The notes beneath the pieces are model-generated. The model had not been told where the DNA came from. It saw only the letters and a list, made by a program, of their open reading frames with translations, and searched no databases. This document shows, piece after piece, positions 1-9,714 of a stretch of 64,000 nucleotides of DNA. Where the stretch lies: the NCBI RefSeq assembly GCF_008329715.1, contig NZ_VTSR01000017.1:1-64000 (forward strand). Reading direction: 5' to 3'. Position numbers and translations under genes: made by a program. Position 1 is the first letter of the stretch. The number at the start of each line of letters is the position of its first letter. This DNA comes from Gimesia chilikensis (lineage in GTDB: Bacteria; Planctomycetota; Planctomycetia; Planctomycetales; Planctomycetaceae).

Positions 1-1515
1 CTGATCGGCGGCCTGTTGAATCGTTTGCCAGGTCTGGTGGGCCTGTTTTGCCAGGTCGGCGATCGGATCGGGAATCGCACCACGCGTTTCTCGTGAAAAC
101 AGACCTGGAAGGGTCTGGAACTCAGCGAAAGATAATTTTTTATTCCGATCAAAATCTACGACCTGAAAATTTCGATTTGCTGTTTTGAGATTTTGATTTG
201 CCACTAATGTCAGATATTCTTCCCGACTCAGTTCCTGGTCCTGATCTTTGTCACAGGCTGCAAACGCTTTTTCAGGGGAAAGTTTCGCAGGGTCAATTTG
301 AAAATCAAACTCGTTGATTTCCAGAAAACCGCTTTTGTTTCTATCCAGACGGGAAAATAGCTCCCAGGCCAAACCGATTAATTGAGGAGAAGCCTCAGTA
401 TAGAATTCCTGCCAGGAAAGCCGGGCATCATGATCCCTATCGCTACGACCATAAATTTGCAGGGTTACATAGCTGCAGCCTGTTGGTGAAAGTCGAAATT
501 CTTGCAGGGAATATTTTCCGTCCCCATCTGCATCAAAGGCGGGTAATGTATGCGCCAGTCGCTGTTCTGTCGCACCATTAACACCGATTTTCAGCAATTC
601 ATTTTTGCTGAGTAATCCATCCAGATCTAAATCGCTTCGCAAAAAGTATGAGAACTCATCAATATAAGAGGTGTGAGAATTCTTCAGTTCACTCAGAGAG
701 AGATTCTCATTCTGATCCAAATCTAGTTCCTGAAACAGCGCCAGAACTTTTTCTTCAGGCCAGCGAATGGAAGGGAGATATTCTTTTTTTGAGAGCTGCA
801 GATCTTCATTTTTGTCGGTTCGTTTGAAATACGAGCGATACAAGACCCAGCCGTTCTCCGATCGCAACGGAGATCCATCGAGGTGCTTAATTCCGTAGGC
901 AATATCCAGCAAGTGCTCTGCCTCTGCTGCTGACACCAGTCCGTTTTGATCCTGGTCCCAGACCTGTAGGGGGAGCGCAGCAAAAGCGGGCAACTTCTGC
1001 TCCATCACTTTTGAAGGCCATTCTTCAACAGACAATCGACCATCGGAGTCGGCATCTGCTGATTTCATAATCGATTGCCATTTCTTTTTGGCCGCAGCTG
1101 CCAGTTTCGTTACTGGATCGGGAACCGGCTTTCGCCCTGTAGCAGGCACTATGCCGGAGATGGTCTGGAATTCATCAAGCGAGAGTGAGTTATTGCCGTC
1201 AAAATCACTCACCCTAAAATCTCGTTTTGCCAGCGCCGGATTTTCTGGTTTTTGGCCAGACAGATACTCTTCCTGGTTCAGTTTTCCATCGTCGTTCCGG
1301 TCCCACTGCTTAAAAAGTTCAGCGGGTGCTGGTTTTAAAGGGGCGACGACTGGTTTCTTCGCTTCAAGGGGGGGAGGATCTGCAGCATGTCCCTGCCAGA
1401 CGTTTAGCATCAGGGTAATAATCAGTATCAGTAATCGGGCTGTTTGCGGGAAGCCGCACTTCTGGAATGTCAGTAGGAGAGGCGAGAGGTCCGGATAGAA
1501 ATATTTATTACACAC
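1..1515 (-). CDS. Exported multi-EF-hand protein (3' end outside window)
   Basis: The minus frame is open from a GTG at 1513-1515 to the window edge. GAGG lies about 7 bases before the GTG, and no ATG upstream is in frame. The first ~45 residues include a hydrophobic stretch (ARLLILIITLMLNVW) ending HAAD, which reads as a signal peptide. The rest holds many EF-hand loops of the DxDxDGxLxxxE type, such as DADSDGRLSVEEW, DLDLDGLLSKNE and DADGDGKYSLQE. The protein probably binds calcium outside the cytoplasm, but no enzymatic domain is visible. A module of EF-hand, 'SLDEFQT', 'PDP' and an Ala/Lys helix near the N-terminus recurs near the window edge, suggesting internal duplication. The family is typical of planctomycetes, and the exact role is unknown. 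Confidence 0.8.
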   Translation of the reverse strand, partial: MCNKYFYPDLSPLLLTFQKCGFPQTARLLILIITLMLNVWQGHAADPPPLEAKKPVVAPLKPAPAELFKQWDRNDDGKLNQEEYLSGQKPENPALAKRDFRVSDFDGNNSLSLDEFQTISGIVPATGRKPVPDPVTKLAAAAKKKWQSIMKSADADSDGRLSVEEWPSKVMEQKLPAFAALPLQVWDQDQNGLVSAAEAEHLLDIAYGIKHLDGSPLRSENGWVLYRSYFKRTDKNEDLQLSKKEYLPSIRWPEEKVLALFQELDLDQNENLSLSELKNSHTSYIDEFSYFLRSDLDLDGLLSKNELLKIGVNGATEQRLAHTLPAFDADGDGKYSLQEFRLSPTGCSYVTLQIYGRSDRDHDARLSWQEFYTEASPQLIGLAWELFSRLDRNKSGFLEINEFDFQIDPAKLSPEKAFAACDKDQDQELSREEYLTLVANQNLKTANRNFQVVDFDRNKKLSFAEFQTLPGLFSRETRGAIPDPIADLAKQAHQTWQTIQQAADQ

Positions 1516-1551
1516 AATTTTACCTCGATTTATCGCTGAAAGAGTATTGGT

Positions 1552-3186
1552 TCAAAGTTCAGTCTTTTTATCAGACATCTGGCTGAGTGCAGGCAGGTGT
1601 TCATATTGACGGACAACAATTTGTCCGTAGCGCCAGTCGTTAAATCGTTCTTCTGTTACGTCAATCCAGTCTTCAGGCATGATCACGCCTGGAGGATTCA
1701 TTGATTTATTTGTGGCAAAAATAACCCAGGCCCGCGACTGGTCCAGGACAGATACATCTCCGGGAGTCAGGTGTTTCTCTCGCTCTACTACAGCAGTACC
1801 CGTTCCAAAAACAAAATCCCATTTGTCGGCAACTACATAGACGGGCTGACAATCATGCAGATAAGGACTGACTGCGACATAATCACGCGGACCATTTACG
1901 AATATGAGTTCGTCGCTCTCCCGTAATGCTTCGACGTAATGTACGGCTGCCTGAAAACTGGGGAGTTCGATGCGACTCGCTCGCCAGATCAACTGCTGAG
2001 TGAACTGCCAGCCAGCTCCAATTAGAACCGCCCCCAGTACACAGCGGGACAGCCAACGAGAGGGAATTCGAAACAGCAGAATCGTCAAGGCACAAAGGAA
2101 AAACACATGTGCAAACAGAAAATACCAGGAAGCTATCAGGCTTTTGGACCCCGATCCTAAAAGCAGAGCAAGGCCGAATGAGAGAAAGACAATCAGTGCC
2201 GGCAATCGCTCCGATTTTCGTCCAAGCAGTAATGTCACTATGGCAAGCACTGAAAATAAAATTGTTACAATTCGTGATCGCAACAACTCGGCGCTTGTGG
2301 GGTTCCACATCAAGCCGAACATTTCCGAAACGGAACGGGTAAAATGATCAATTCCTTGGGGACGTCCCCATTTTTGCTCAAGACCTCTCTGTCGTTGTAA
2401 AAGAAATTCATCCAGCCAGGGGAACCAGAGTACGGCAACGACCACAGATGCCAGAAGGGCATATTTCAGGAGCTGTTTTTTCTCGGCAAGATCGCAAGAG
2501 TCCCTCCGTAACGTGTTGAGAATACGTATGCCACTGTAGATTCCATGAGCGGCCAGAATGAAAAAACCGAAATAGTGCGTATAAATCAACCCAGCGGCCA
2601 GCAGTCCATAGAGAAGCCAGTCACGCACATGCGGTCGTGAAGAAGTGAGCGCCTGGAGTAAGGCCCATGTCGACCAGACACTGAAGGCGCCTCCCAAAGC
2701 ATACATACGAACTGTCTGTGACCATTCAATCTGAAACGGACTTAGAGCAACCAACAAAGTTGCAAACAGGGCTGGTTGAATGGCGCGAGCATCATTGGGA
2801 GAACATTTCAGAACGTCTATTTCGATCTTGCGGACTAGAAAAAACGTGCCTGATATAGTTGCGATACCGGAAAGCACGCTTAGCAGACGAACACCTGCGG
2901 GGGAGTTTCCCACCAGCATCGTCCAAGCCTTGAGAAAGAAATAAAATAAAGGAGGGTGATTATCGCCAGCCGCTCGTTCCCATTGTTCAGACAGAGGATA
3001 AGTGGACATCTTCCAGCAGAAACATTCATCAAACCATAAACTAAGGTCCCCCAGACCGTAAACTCGCCCCCATGCACCAAGCATCACTATCAAAAGAAGG
3101 AGGCATTTCCACACAACTTGATCTATCTCAGTGGAGCACTGATTGGCCTGAAAGCAGTCTGGGGCTGGGGAAGAAGCAAATTTCAT
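1552..3186 (-). CDS. GT-C fold membrane glycosyltransferase (GT39/ArnT-like)
   Basis: This 544-residue protein has many hydrophobic segments. Near its N-terminus is LWFDECFCW followed by DNHPPLFYFFLKAW, the acidic first-loop motif and HPP signature of polyprenyl-phosphate-sugar transferases (PMT/ArnT type). A C-terminal soluble part follows the last membrane segment (from about residue 410). Such enzymes transfer a sugar from a lipid carrier to protein or lipid on the outer face of the membrane. The acceptor cannot be told from sequence. It ends 37 bases from the EF-hand gene on the same strand, so co-transcription is possible. Confidence 0.75.
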   Translation of the reverse strand: MKFASSPAPDCFQANQCSTEIDQVVWKCLLLLIVMLGAWGRVYGLGDLSLWFDECFCWKMSTYPLSEQWERAAGDNHPPLFYFFLKAWTMLVGNSPAGVRLLSVLSGIATISGTFFLVRKIEIDVLKCSPNDARAIQPALFATLLVALSPFQIEWSQTVRMYALGGAFSVWSTWALLQALTSSRPHVRDWLLYGLLAAGLIYTHYFGFFILAAHGIYSGIRILNTLRRDSCDLAEKKQLLKYALLASVVVAVLWFPWLDEFLLQRQRGLEQKWGRPQGIDHFTRSVSEMFGLMWNPTSAELLRSRIVTILFSVLAIVTLLLGRKSERLPALIVFLSFGLALLLGSGSKSLIASWYFLFAHVFFLCALTILLFRIPSRWLSRCVLGAVLIGAGWQFTQQLIWRASRIELPSFQAAVHYVEALRESDELIFVNGPRDYVAVSPYLHDCQPVYVVADKWDFVFGTGTAVVEREKHLTPGDVSVLDQSRAWVIFATNKSMNPPGVIMPEDWIDVTEERFNDWRYGQIVVRQYEHLPALSQMSDKKTEL

Positions 3187-3483
3187 TTAATTTGATATTA
3201 ATCTAAATACCCTGGTTTAAACTCCTTACCCTGAGAAAGGTTTGATTGAGTCGCCCCTGAGGAGTTATCACCAGTCACTTCTAGCTTTAAAAACTGATCT
3301 CATTTCTGAAAGCAGCTACTATATTCATATGGACACAGTGAATTATACATAAGAAACCTTGAATACATTTGACCATCACGACTGCTCAGATGCAAGTATT
3401 ATCCTGCAAACTATTGTCATTTCTAGTGGTTAGAAGTGATGCCCAGGAAAGAGGGGAACAGCGTAGGATTGTAACTATCTGGT
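3187..3483. other. Intergenic region, no gene seen
   Basis: About 300 bases between two minus-strand genes. It is AT-rich, and I found no supported reading frame or clear terminator. It presumably holds the promoter of the glycosyltransferase gene. Confidence 0.5.
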
Positions 3484-4572
3484 CTATTGTTCAAGAGAAG
3501 TTCCAGACAGAGATTGTCCCTGAGGGCTAGCTAATGATGCATAGACTTTGCCATCTATATTTTCGGAGAGGAATTCAAAATGCCCATCACAATAGCCGAC
3601 ATTTACTCCTCCGGCATGCAGAGAGTTTGGAAAAGGTGCCGCCCCCTCCGGTTGCTTCAGTCCTGCATTGATTGCGCTTGTGCCTGAGTTGGCACGATTG
3701 TAATCAACGTTCCCTGCTGAGCAGCTTCCATTCTGACAGGGGTTTCCGATGTAGAAACTTGTCAAAAACGGACTTGGAGACGCCCAGTTAGATGTGGGGC
3801 TGGCAGGATCATATCCAGTGCGAATATTTTCCGAAATCAACATCGTGTTTGAAGTCCCGTCAGTAATTCCAGCGATGGTGTAATGACGTTCGGCCCGCGT
3901 TTCCCCTTTCCAGGTCTCGTTATAAAAAAGCCCCATATGAAAAAACAGCTCTCGGTCTGAAGGGGTCCCATCTCCACTTGTAGAGGAGTTACATGTAATC
4001 CCATTGCCGTTGAGGTCCAGCTTACCGCTCTGCGGTCCTACCGGGCAATCATGTATGCCTGCGATTTCAGCAGTGAAGCCAATCCCACTATTTAATACGT
4101 ATGATAAATTTCCCTGACCGGGAATCACGCTGAAATCATCGGGACAGGTGAGGACGGCAATATGAGTACTCGCCAGAGGGACATTGACGGGGTCTTTACA
4201 GGACAAATCAAAATCCCATGCTGTGAAAATATTTGATTGATCTAGATAGGGAAGTATATCGACAACCCAACTCCGATACTGGCCAAAGGTAGCAGGAGTG
4301 CCATCGCCGTAATAGCCACACGCGGGGAAGCGGTTTGCACTATCGGTTTCCTGCAGAATCGCCAGGCCTACATTTCGCATGTTATTCAGGCATTGTAACT
4401 GGCGCGCTGAACTTCGGGCAGTCTGAATTGCAGGAAGCGCCAGTGCAATTAAAATTCCAATGACAGCGGTCGCAACCAGTAATTCGATAATCGTAAAACC
4501 AGCTCTAAGCTGACCTGTTTCTGATAGAGATTCTGCTTTCCGTTGCCCAGGATATCGAAGTTTAGATTTCAT
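3484..4572 (-). CDS. DUF1559 prepilin-like protein
   Basis: About 362 residues. The N-terminus carries the type IV prepilin motif GFTIIELLVATAVIG followed by a hydrophobic helix and the conserved CLNNMRNVGLA segment. The C-terminus has SLHAGGVNVGYCDGH, the H-x-G-G-x-NV-x-x-x-DGH signature of DUF1559 (SBP_bac_10-like) proteins, which planctomycetes carry in dozens of copies. It is probably processed by a prepilin peptidase and displayed on or beyond the membrane; its function is unknown. I chose the ATG at 4570-4572, which overlaps the stop of the upstream GYF_2 gene by 11 bases, implying translational coupling. A longer in-frame start at 4623 is possible but would bury the prepilin leader. 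Confidence 0.9.
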   Translation of the reverse strand: MKSKLRYPGQRKAESLSETGQLRAGFTIIELLVATAVIGILIALALPAIQTARSSARQLQCLNNMRNVGLAILQETDSANRFPACGYYGDGTPATFGQYRSWVVDILPYLDQSNIFTAWDFDLSCKDPVNVPLASTHIAVLTCPDDFSVIPGQGNLSYVLNSGIGFTAEIAGIHDCPVGPQSGKLDLNGNGITCNSSTSGDGTPSDRELFFHMGLFYNETWKGETRAERHYTIAGITDGTSNTMLISENIRTGYDPASPTSNWASPSPFLTSFYIGNPCQNGSCSAGNVDYNRANSGTSAINAGLKQPEGAAPFPNSLHAGGVNVGYCDGHFEFLSENIDGKVYASLASPQGQSLSGTSLEQ

Positions 4573-5680
4573 CAGCTTGTGCCTCCAGCCACCAAGCGGC
4601 AATGTAGGCCAGAATGGCGACAAAGATTACAGAATCAACAAAGCACATCCAGTAAGTAAAACGCGAGCACTCACCGAGGAACGGAAAAATCAGCTTTGCT
4701 TCAACAGGTTTGCGTGAAGGGAAAATCATGTTTTTCTTCTCTGACCAATTCAATAAAAACAGCGCTGTGGTGTTCGCTGTAACCAACGCTGCTCCCAGCC
4801 TGTATCCGTGACGCAAATAAGGCGCTGCAATGTAGGCAAACAAAGGCACTAAAACGAGAGTCGCCAGAAATGAACAACCCGCATAAACGAGAAACAAAAC
4901 TGGTGATGTCGACCCGACGAGCGGAAAATATAGTTGTCCTTGCCCCATCCAGTCCACAAATCCAAAGATTCCTAGACTTCCGCAGAGGATGATGGCGCAG
5001 GCAATCAAAATAGTTCGAAATGCGGGATGCTCTATAAAGGAGAAGCTGATCGCGGGAAGTAACTGGCGGGAAGGAGGAGCCTGTTCTTGTTTGGGAGCAC
5101 GTGCATCGATGCGTTCGATAGCTGCGTTGACTGTTGTTGACCAGGTCTCTTCAGAGAAAGCGCCAGTATCAACGGCTTCATCTACATCCGCTGAGTCATT
5201 GACGACATCCACCGGCAAATCAAGGTCGGTGAAGGCCTCTGTTTTACTACTCGCAGGTGGATAGAGACTGACATTAATTTCGTGTTGGGAATCGAGGGGG
5301 ACCGGAGGAATTTTACTGCTTCTCAATGCCAGCAGACGTCTCAGCCAGCCCGGACGTTCGAACTCCTGTTCCGGAACAGCATCGTCATTCTGGTCAGGCG
5401 CTTCAGGTTCTGCTAGAAACGAATCTAAATCATCTGCGCCAGCATATTCTGCATTATCATCCTCTTTTTCAGACGGAATAGTTGGCAGCGTTACCGGATC
5501 TTTACGCGACATATAAAACAGGCCGACGACAGAATCAGCACGCTGCCATTCATCCATATAGCTGGGACGTACCATTGTCTCAGGCAGCAATCGCTTCTCA
5601 CGAACCATCTGAACCATCTCTCGGAAGAGGTAGGGCCCCAATTCTTCATCAGATTGTTTGTAGAACCATTCAGTCGCCAT
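4562..5680 (-). CDS. GYF_2-domain membrane protein
   Basis: 372 residues. The N-terminus (EWFYKQSDEELGPY...) is a GYF_2/DUF4339-type domain: W-Y, then GP, then a W in DEWQRADS. Such domains are thought to bind proline-rich peptides. An acidic linker follows (about 65-200). The C-terminus has four or so hydrophobic segments from about residue 222. It overlaps the downstream DUF1559 gene, so the two are probably one transcriptional unit. That arrangement suggests a membrane partner for the prepilin-like protein (inference). Confidence 0.75.
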   Translation of the reverse strand: MATEWFYKQSDEELGPYLFREMVQMVREKRLLPETMVRPSYMDEWQRADSVVGLFYMSRKDPVTLPTIPSEKEDDNAEYAGADDLDSFLAEPEAPDQNDDAVPEQEFERPGWLRRLLALRSSKIPPVPLDSQHEINVSLYPPASSKTEAFTDLDLPVDVVNDSADVDEAVDTGAFSEETWSTTVNAAIERIDARAPKQEQAPPSRQLLPAISFSFIEHPAFRTILIACAIILCGSLGIFGFVDWMGQGQLYFPLVGSTSPVLFLVYAGCSFLATLVLVPLFAYIAAPYLRHGYRLGAALVTANTTALFLLNWSEKKNMIFPSRKPVEAKLIFPFLGECSRFTYWMCFVDSVIFVAILAYIAAWWLEAQADEI

Positions 5681-5881
5681 TTAATATTCACGCTTCGTAT
5701 AGAAGATTAGTAAGAAGCTAAAAAATCAATTACGTTAACAGGCACTTATTCTAATCTCACATGGAAACTGCACAGCATGCAAGAATTTTTTAACAGATAC
5801 GGGATCTGATAAAAAACGCTCGTTATGCATCTGTAATCTGCATAAGCCAGCAATGCTAAATTAGATATCTTCCTTTCGAAG

Positions 5882-6760
5882 TTACCTTTTCTCAGTTCGT
5901 TTTTTTTGCTTAAATAGCCATTCCAGCATTTTATCTGTCTGATTATACGTGATTGACCAACAATCATGCTTCACGTTGGGTAGTTCCTGATACTCAGGTC
6001 TTCCGCCATTCATTCTCAAAGTCTCTACCATTTTTCTAGACTCAGTTACTGGAACAACCTGATCAGCGTCTCCATGTACAACCCACACCGGAATGTGGGT
6101 GATCTTTTCGACGGACTTCGGGTCCCCTCCTCCACAGAGAGGTGATGCGGCAGCGAAGAGATCTGGATATCGAGCAAGCATACTCCAGGTGCCATATCCC
6201 CCCATTGAATAACCTGTAATGTAGATTCTGTTTGTGTCAATCGAGTGCTTCGCTGAAATATCTAAGATCAACTGATACACCAGATCCAGTAGTATTGTTT
6301 TTTCGTCTGCGGTTGATGTCGAATCAATTAGAACAGTTTCTGAGGACCAATCCATTTTTGGAGGACATTGAGGGGCCAGCAAAAAACAAGGATATTTTTC
6401 CTGTTCGTCTTCTGCTGCCAACCGCTGAGGTAGTGATTTTAATTGCGCTACATTATCGAAGCCTCTTTCTCCAGCACCATGCAGAAATACGATCAATGGG
6501 CATCCCCCCCCCTGTTTCCATTCCGTCGGGCAAAGAAGTCGCGACTTCACTAGAAACTGTTTTGAATAGCCGGGTACTGAAACTTGCCGAGAAATAATTT
6601 TGAATTTTTTAGCAAGGTCGGGGTCAACTCCTTTGGAAAGGATGAATATTCTTTCCTGATAATCGAAAAATGCCAAAACAATCAGATTGACTATAAGCCA
6701 TCCAAGGAAAATCAAAATTACAGATCTTAATTTTCTTTGTCGAAAAACGTCTAATTTCAT
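5882..6760 (-). CDS. Membrane-anchored alpha/beta hydrolase (esterase, PHB-depolymerase-like)
   Basis: 292 residues with one N-terminal membrane segment (about 13-32). The catalytic domain shows LIVFLHGAGERG (oxyanion region), GYSMGG with nucleophile Ser185, HGDADQVVP with acid Asp233, and VKHDCW with His265: a complete Ser-Asp-His triad. This matches the LpqC/dienelactone-hydrolase-like and feruloyl-esterase-like group, often found with polysaccharide esters in planctomycetes. The substrate is unknown. The long G/C run near 6499 lies in frame and does not break the gene. Confidence 0.8.
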   Translation of the reverse strand: MKLDVFRQRKLRSVILIFLGWLIVNLIVLAFFDYQERIFILSKGVDPDLAKKFKIISRQVSVPGYSKQFLVKSRLLCPTEWKQGGGCPLIVFLHGAGERGFDNVAQLKSLPQRLAAEDEQEKYPCFLLAPQCPPKMDWSSETVLIDSTSTADEKTILLDLVYQLILDISAKHSIDTNRIYITGYSMGGYGTWSMLARYPDLFAAASPLCGGGDPKSVEKITHIPVWVVHGDADQVVPVTESRKMVETLRMNGGRPEYQELPNVKHDCWSITYNQTDKMLEWLFKQKKRTEKR

Positions 6761-7030
6761 TTTTCAGGTCGTTACTGAAGCTCATTAGTCAATAGTGGCT
6801 CTTTAACTTAAAAAATCCAACACACATTTAATGGATCAGATCCTTGGAGAGAGCCAACGTCATCTCGTTTTAAGCCAAAGTTAAGATTCAATTAGAAATA
6901 AGATCTACTCCTTTTGGGGGCAGTTTCATCGTCTCTATTGATACTTAAAAATACTTAGGATATTTTAACAATTAATATCACTTATACCGATGTCTAGTCC
7001 AGAGTCAAGAGAAAGGTTCATTGGTTTACA

Positions 7031-8302
7031 ATGACAGTAAACTCAGGTCCATTACTGAAAATGTTTGATTACAGTCTATCTGAACTTTCTACGGCACAAC
7101 GATTAGCCATCCCATCACCAGATCCCCCCCTGGCTGAAGCTCATCTTCCTGAAGCAGATAGAAGCAGCACTCGCGAGTACATTCCCGTCTGTGAGCCAGA
7201 TCTTGATCCAAGTGTCACCTACGATCTGCAGAAATGTGTAGACGAAAATTGGGTCTCTTCAGGAGGAAGATTTGTGACCGAGTTTGAAACACGGTTTGCG
7301 CAAATCATTGGAACCAAGCATTGCATTGCGACTTCATCGGGAACAACAGCATTGCAACTATTGTTAGCAGCGTGTGGTGTCTCAGGTGGAGACGAAGTCA
7401 TCATCCCTGCATTTACGATGGTTGCAGTTGCCAGTGCTGTTGTACATCTGGGCGCACGACCTGTGTTTGTCGATTGTGCACCTGGTTCTGAGAACATTGA
7501 CTTAGATGGTATCTTGAAAAAAATTACTGACCGCACTAAGGCAATCATTGTCGTTCATACTTATGGAAGACCTTTTGATGTCGGGACTCTTCAGTCTCAC
7601 GTTGACAGGAATCGAATCGCTGTGATCGAAGATGCAGCGGAGTCGCATGGTGCAAAACTGAAAGGAAGAACGACTGGCTCGCTCGGATACGGGGGTGCAT
7701 TCAGTTTCTACGCGAATAAGATTATCACAACAGGAGAAGGAGGAGCTGTCACAACAGACAATGACTCACTGGCTTCTGTATGCCGAACATTACGTGACCA
7801 CGCCTTTTCCCTGGAAAGACACTTTTGGCATCGATATCGGGGATATAATTTTCGTATGACAAACCTTCAAGCTGCTGTAGGGGTTTCACAGTTGAAGCAG
7901 TTTGACAAATTACGTGAAGCAAGGAAACGGATTGCTGCAAGATATAGCGAAGCACTGGAAGGATTGGATGGCGTGATGTTACCTGTTGAAGATGAAGAGA
8001 CTGAGCACGCTTTCTGGGTCTATTTTATTTGCATCGATTCCGATACTCTGACACGCGATGATGTTCGAGTTGGACTGGCAAATAATGGAATTGAAACACG
8101 TACTGCATTTATCCCGCTGCATCTTCAACCGGCATATCGCGAGTACAACGAGAAAAATGTTACTTTGCAGCATGCTGAGCATCTCTCAGCTACGGGGCTC
8201 TATCTCCCCTCTTCCGCTAAACTCACACCAATTGAGTTAGATTATATTTGTAAGAGTCTGCAGCAGATAATCAGAAGTCCGCTTAAATCACCCTCTAAGT
8301 GA
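7031..8302 (+). CDS. DegT/DnrJ/EryC1/StrS-family PLP aminotransferase
   Basis: 423 residues. The fold signatures are clear: SSGTTALQLLL (cofactor phosphate loop, about 102-112), IIPAFTMVAVASAV, VIEDAAESHGA with the cofactor-binding Asp201, and FYANKIITTGEGG with Schiff-base Lys230. These enzymes transaminate keto-sugar nucleotides during biosynthesis of aminosugars for polysaccharides or secondary metabolites. There is an unusual ~45-residue N-terminal extension before the usual start of the domain (IPVCEPDL), so a later start is possible. It stands alone, with no other sugar genes visible here. An IS3 element begins 25 bases after its stop. Confidence 0.88.
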   Translation: MTVNSGPLLKMFDYSLSELSTAQRLAIPSPDPPLAEAHLPEADRSSTREYIPVCEPDLDPSVTYDLQKCVDENWVSSGGRFVTEFETRFAQIIGTKHCIATSSGTTALQLLLAACGVSGGDEVIIPAFTMVAVASAVVHLGARPVFVDCAPGSENIDLDGILKKITDRTKAIIVVHTYGRPFDVGTLQSHVDRNRIAVIEDAAESHGAKLKGRTTGSLGYGGAFSFYANKIITTGEGGAVTTDNDSLASVCRTLRDHAFSLERHFWHRYRGYNFRMTNLQAAVGVSQLKQFDKLREARKRIAARYSEALEGLDGVMLPVEDEETEHAFWVYFICIDSDTLTRDDVRVGLANNGIETRTAFIPLHLQPAYREYNEKNVTLQHAEHLSATGLYLPSSAKLTPIELDYICKSLQQIIRSPLKSPSK

Positions 8303-8398
8303 TCATGTTGGTATTGGGTGACCTTCTGGTCTGCTTTTCAAAAACTGGTCCAAATGTTATGAAGGTTCTTAGCGTCCTTTTGACGAGGAGAACTTTTG

Positions 8399-8683
8399 AT
8401 AAACAAGCGAAGAAAACGTCACAACCCCGAGCAGATTGTCCGCAAGCTGCGTGATGCAGATGCGATGCTGAATGCCGGTAAAGATCTGGCATCCGTGCTG
8501 CAGATCCTGGAAGTCAGTGAATAGACTTATCTGCGCTGGCGGAATCAGTATGGCGGCATGAAATCGGAAGAAGCCAAGCGTCTCAAACAACTGGAAGACG
8601 AGAACAAGCGACTGAAAGAACTGGTCGCTGATCTGACTTTGGACAACAAGATGCTGAAATATATCTCGGAGGGAAACTGGTAA
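8399..8683 (+). pseudogene. IS3 OrfA (start lost, in-frame amber)
   Basis: Reads as an 94-codon helix-turn-helix OrfA (NKRRKRHNPEQIVRKLR... leucine-zipper-like ENKRLKELVADL). The start is ATA at 8399 where copies 2 and 3 have ATG. TAG at 8522-8524 replaces the glutamine codon expected in the 'VSEQTYLRW' turn of the helix-turn-helix. The same TAG is present in the other two copies. Confidence 0.85.
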
Positions 8684-9557
8684 GCCCTTCCCGAAAACGA
8701 GCCGCCGTCAAAGCGATCCAGAATGAATTCCATGTCTCTGAGCGGAGAGCCTGTGTGGTTCTGGATCAGCCTCGTTCCACTCAGCGTTACCAGTCGAGCC
8801 CACGCAGTGATGAGTCGTCTCTGGTCAAACGCATGTATGAGCTGGTGCGGTCACGGCCCCGGTTCGGCTATCGCCGGATCTCCAGGCCACTGCAGCGGGA
8901 AGACTGGCAGGCCAGCTTCACTCGTGTGTACCGTTTATGGCGTCGGGAAGGGCTGAAAGTGCCTCAAAAGAAGAGAAAACCTCGCAGGACCGGTGACTCC
9001 CGTAATGGCTGTCTCCGGCTGCGGCCAGAACATAAAGATCATGTCTGGTGCTGGGATTTTGTGTTTGACCGAACCGCCTGGGCAGTTCCCTGAAGTGGTT
9101 TTCCATAGTCGATGAGTTCACCCGGGAATGTCTGGAATTAAAAGTAGATAGGAGCATTCGCAGCGAGGATGTGATTGATACTCTGGCTGAACTGTTTTCT
9201 TTCAGGGGAGTGCCGCAGTGCATCCGGAGTGACAATGGTCCGGAATTTGTCACCAGGGCAATTCAACGCTGGCTGAATCAACTGGAGATCAACTCGTTGT
9301 ATATCGAGCCGGGAGCCCCTTGGGAAAACGGTTATGCGGAAAGTTTCAACAGTCGATTCCGGGATGAATTCCTGGCAGTTGAAGTGTTTGAGAGTCTGGG
9401 AACAGCCCGCAGCCTCACGGCTGCCTGGGAGGAAGATTACAACGGGCAACGCCCACACAGTTCGCTGGGATATGTTACCCCGGCAGAGTTTGCGAGTCGC
9501 TGTGCAGTTTCCAATCGGGCTGCGCCCTCATTCCAACTGCACAGCAAAATTACCTAA
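8680..9557 (+). pseudogene. IS3 OrfB transposase (frameshifted)
   Basis: DDE (rve) transposase. The N-terminal part reads from VSPSRKRAAV through the HTH_21 region RPRFGYRRI to WCWDFVFDRTA, which holds the first catalytic Asp. A small indel near 9080 then changes frame: the coding resumes as KWFSIVDEFTREC and continues with RSDNGPEF (second Asp) and ENGYAESFNSRF (Glu), ending HSKIT at 9557. No intact protein can be made without correction. Confidence 0.85.
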
Positions 9558-9600
9558 CCCAACCTTCATAAGACCTGGTACAGGTTTTTAAGGCAGGTCA

Positions 9601-9663
9601 GGGCTGCGCCCTTATTCCAACTGCACAGCGAAATTACCTAAACCAACCTTCATAAGACCTGGT
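9601..9663 (+). repeat. Second, orphan right end of the same IS3 element
   Basis: 63 bases that repeat 9517-9579 almost exactly (the 3' end of OrfB plus the start of the right terminal repeat), then stop abruptly inside the terminal repeat. It is a remnant of another insertion directly abutting copy 1. Confidence 0.8.
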
Positions 9664-9714
9664 GGCATGCTCCCCTTAGCTTGATCCATTTGTTGTGAGG
9701 GTTCCCAATATACT

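Larger units (their letters stand above)
8327..9600 (+). mobile_element. IS3-family element, copy 1 (near full length, inactive)
   Basis: 1274 bases, bounded by TG...CA with imperfect inverted ends: TGGTCTGCTTTTCAAAAAC on the left, and TGACCTGCCTTAAAAACC read inward from the right. It carries OrfA and OrfB in the usual -1 arrangement, both damaged. The 3-base flanks (TTC and GGG) do not match, so no target duplication is seen and the ends may have been reshuffled by recombination between copies. Related partial copies lie at 18239-18745, 23963-24641 and 34111-34330. Confidence 0.85.

Noticed and set aside
6499-6510. C/G homopolymer in the esterase gene as a phase-variation tract
   Set aside because: The frame is intact through it and the catalytic triad is complete downstream.
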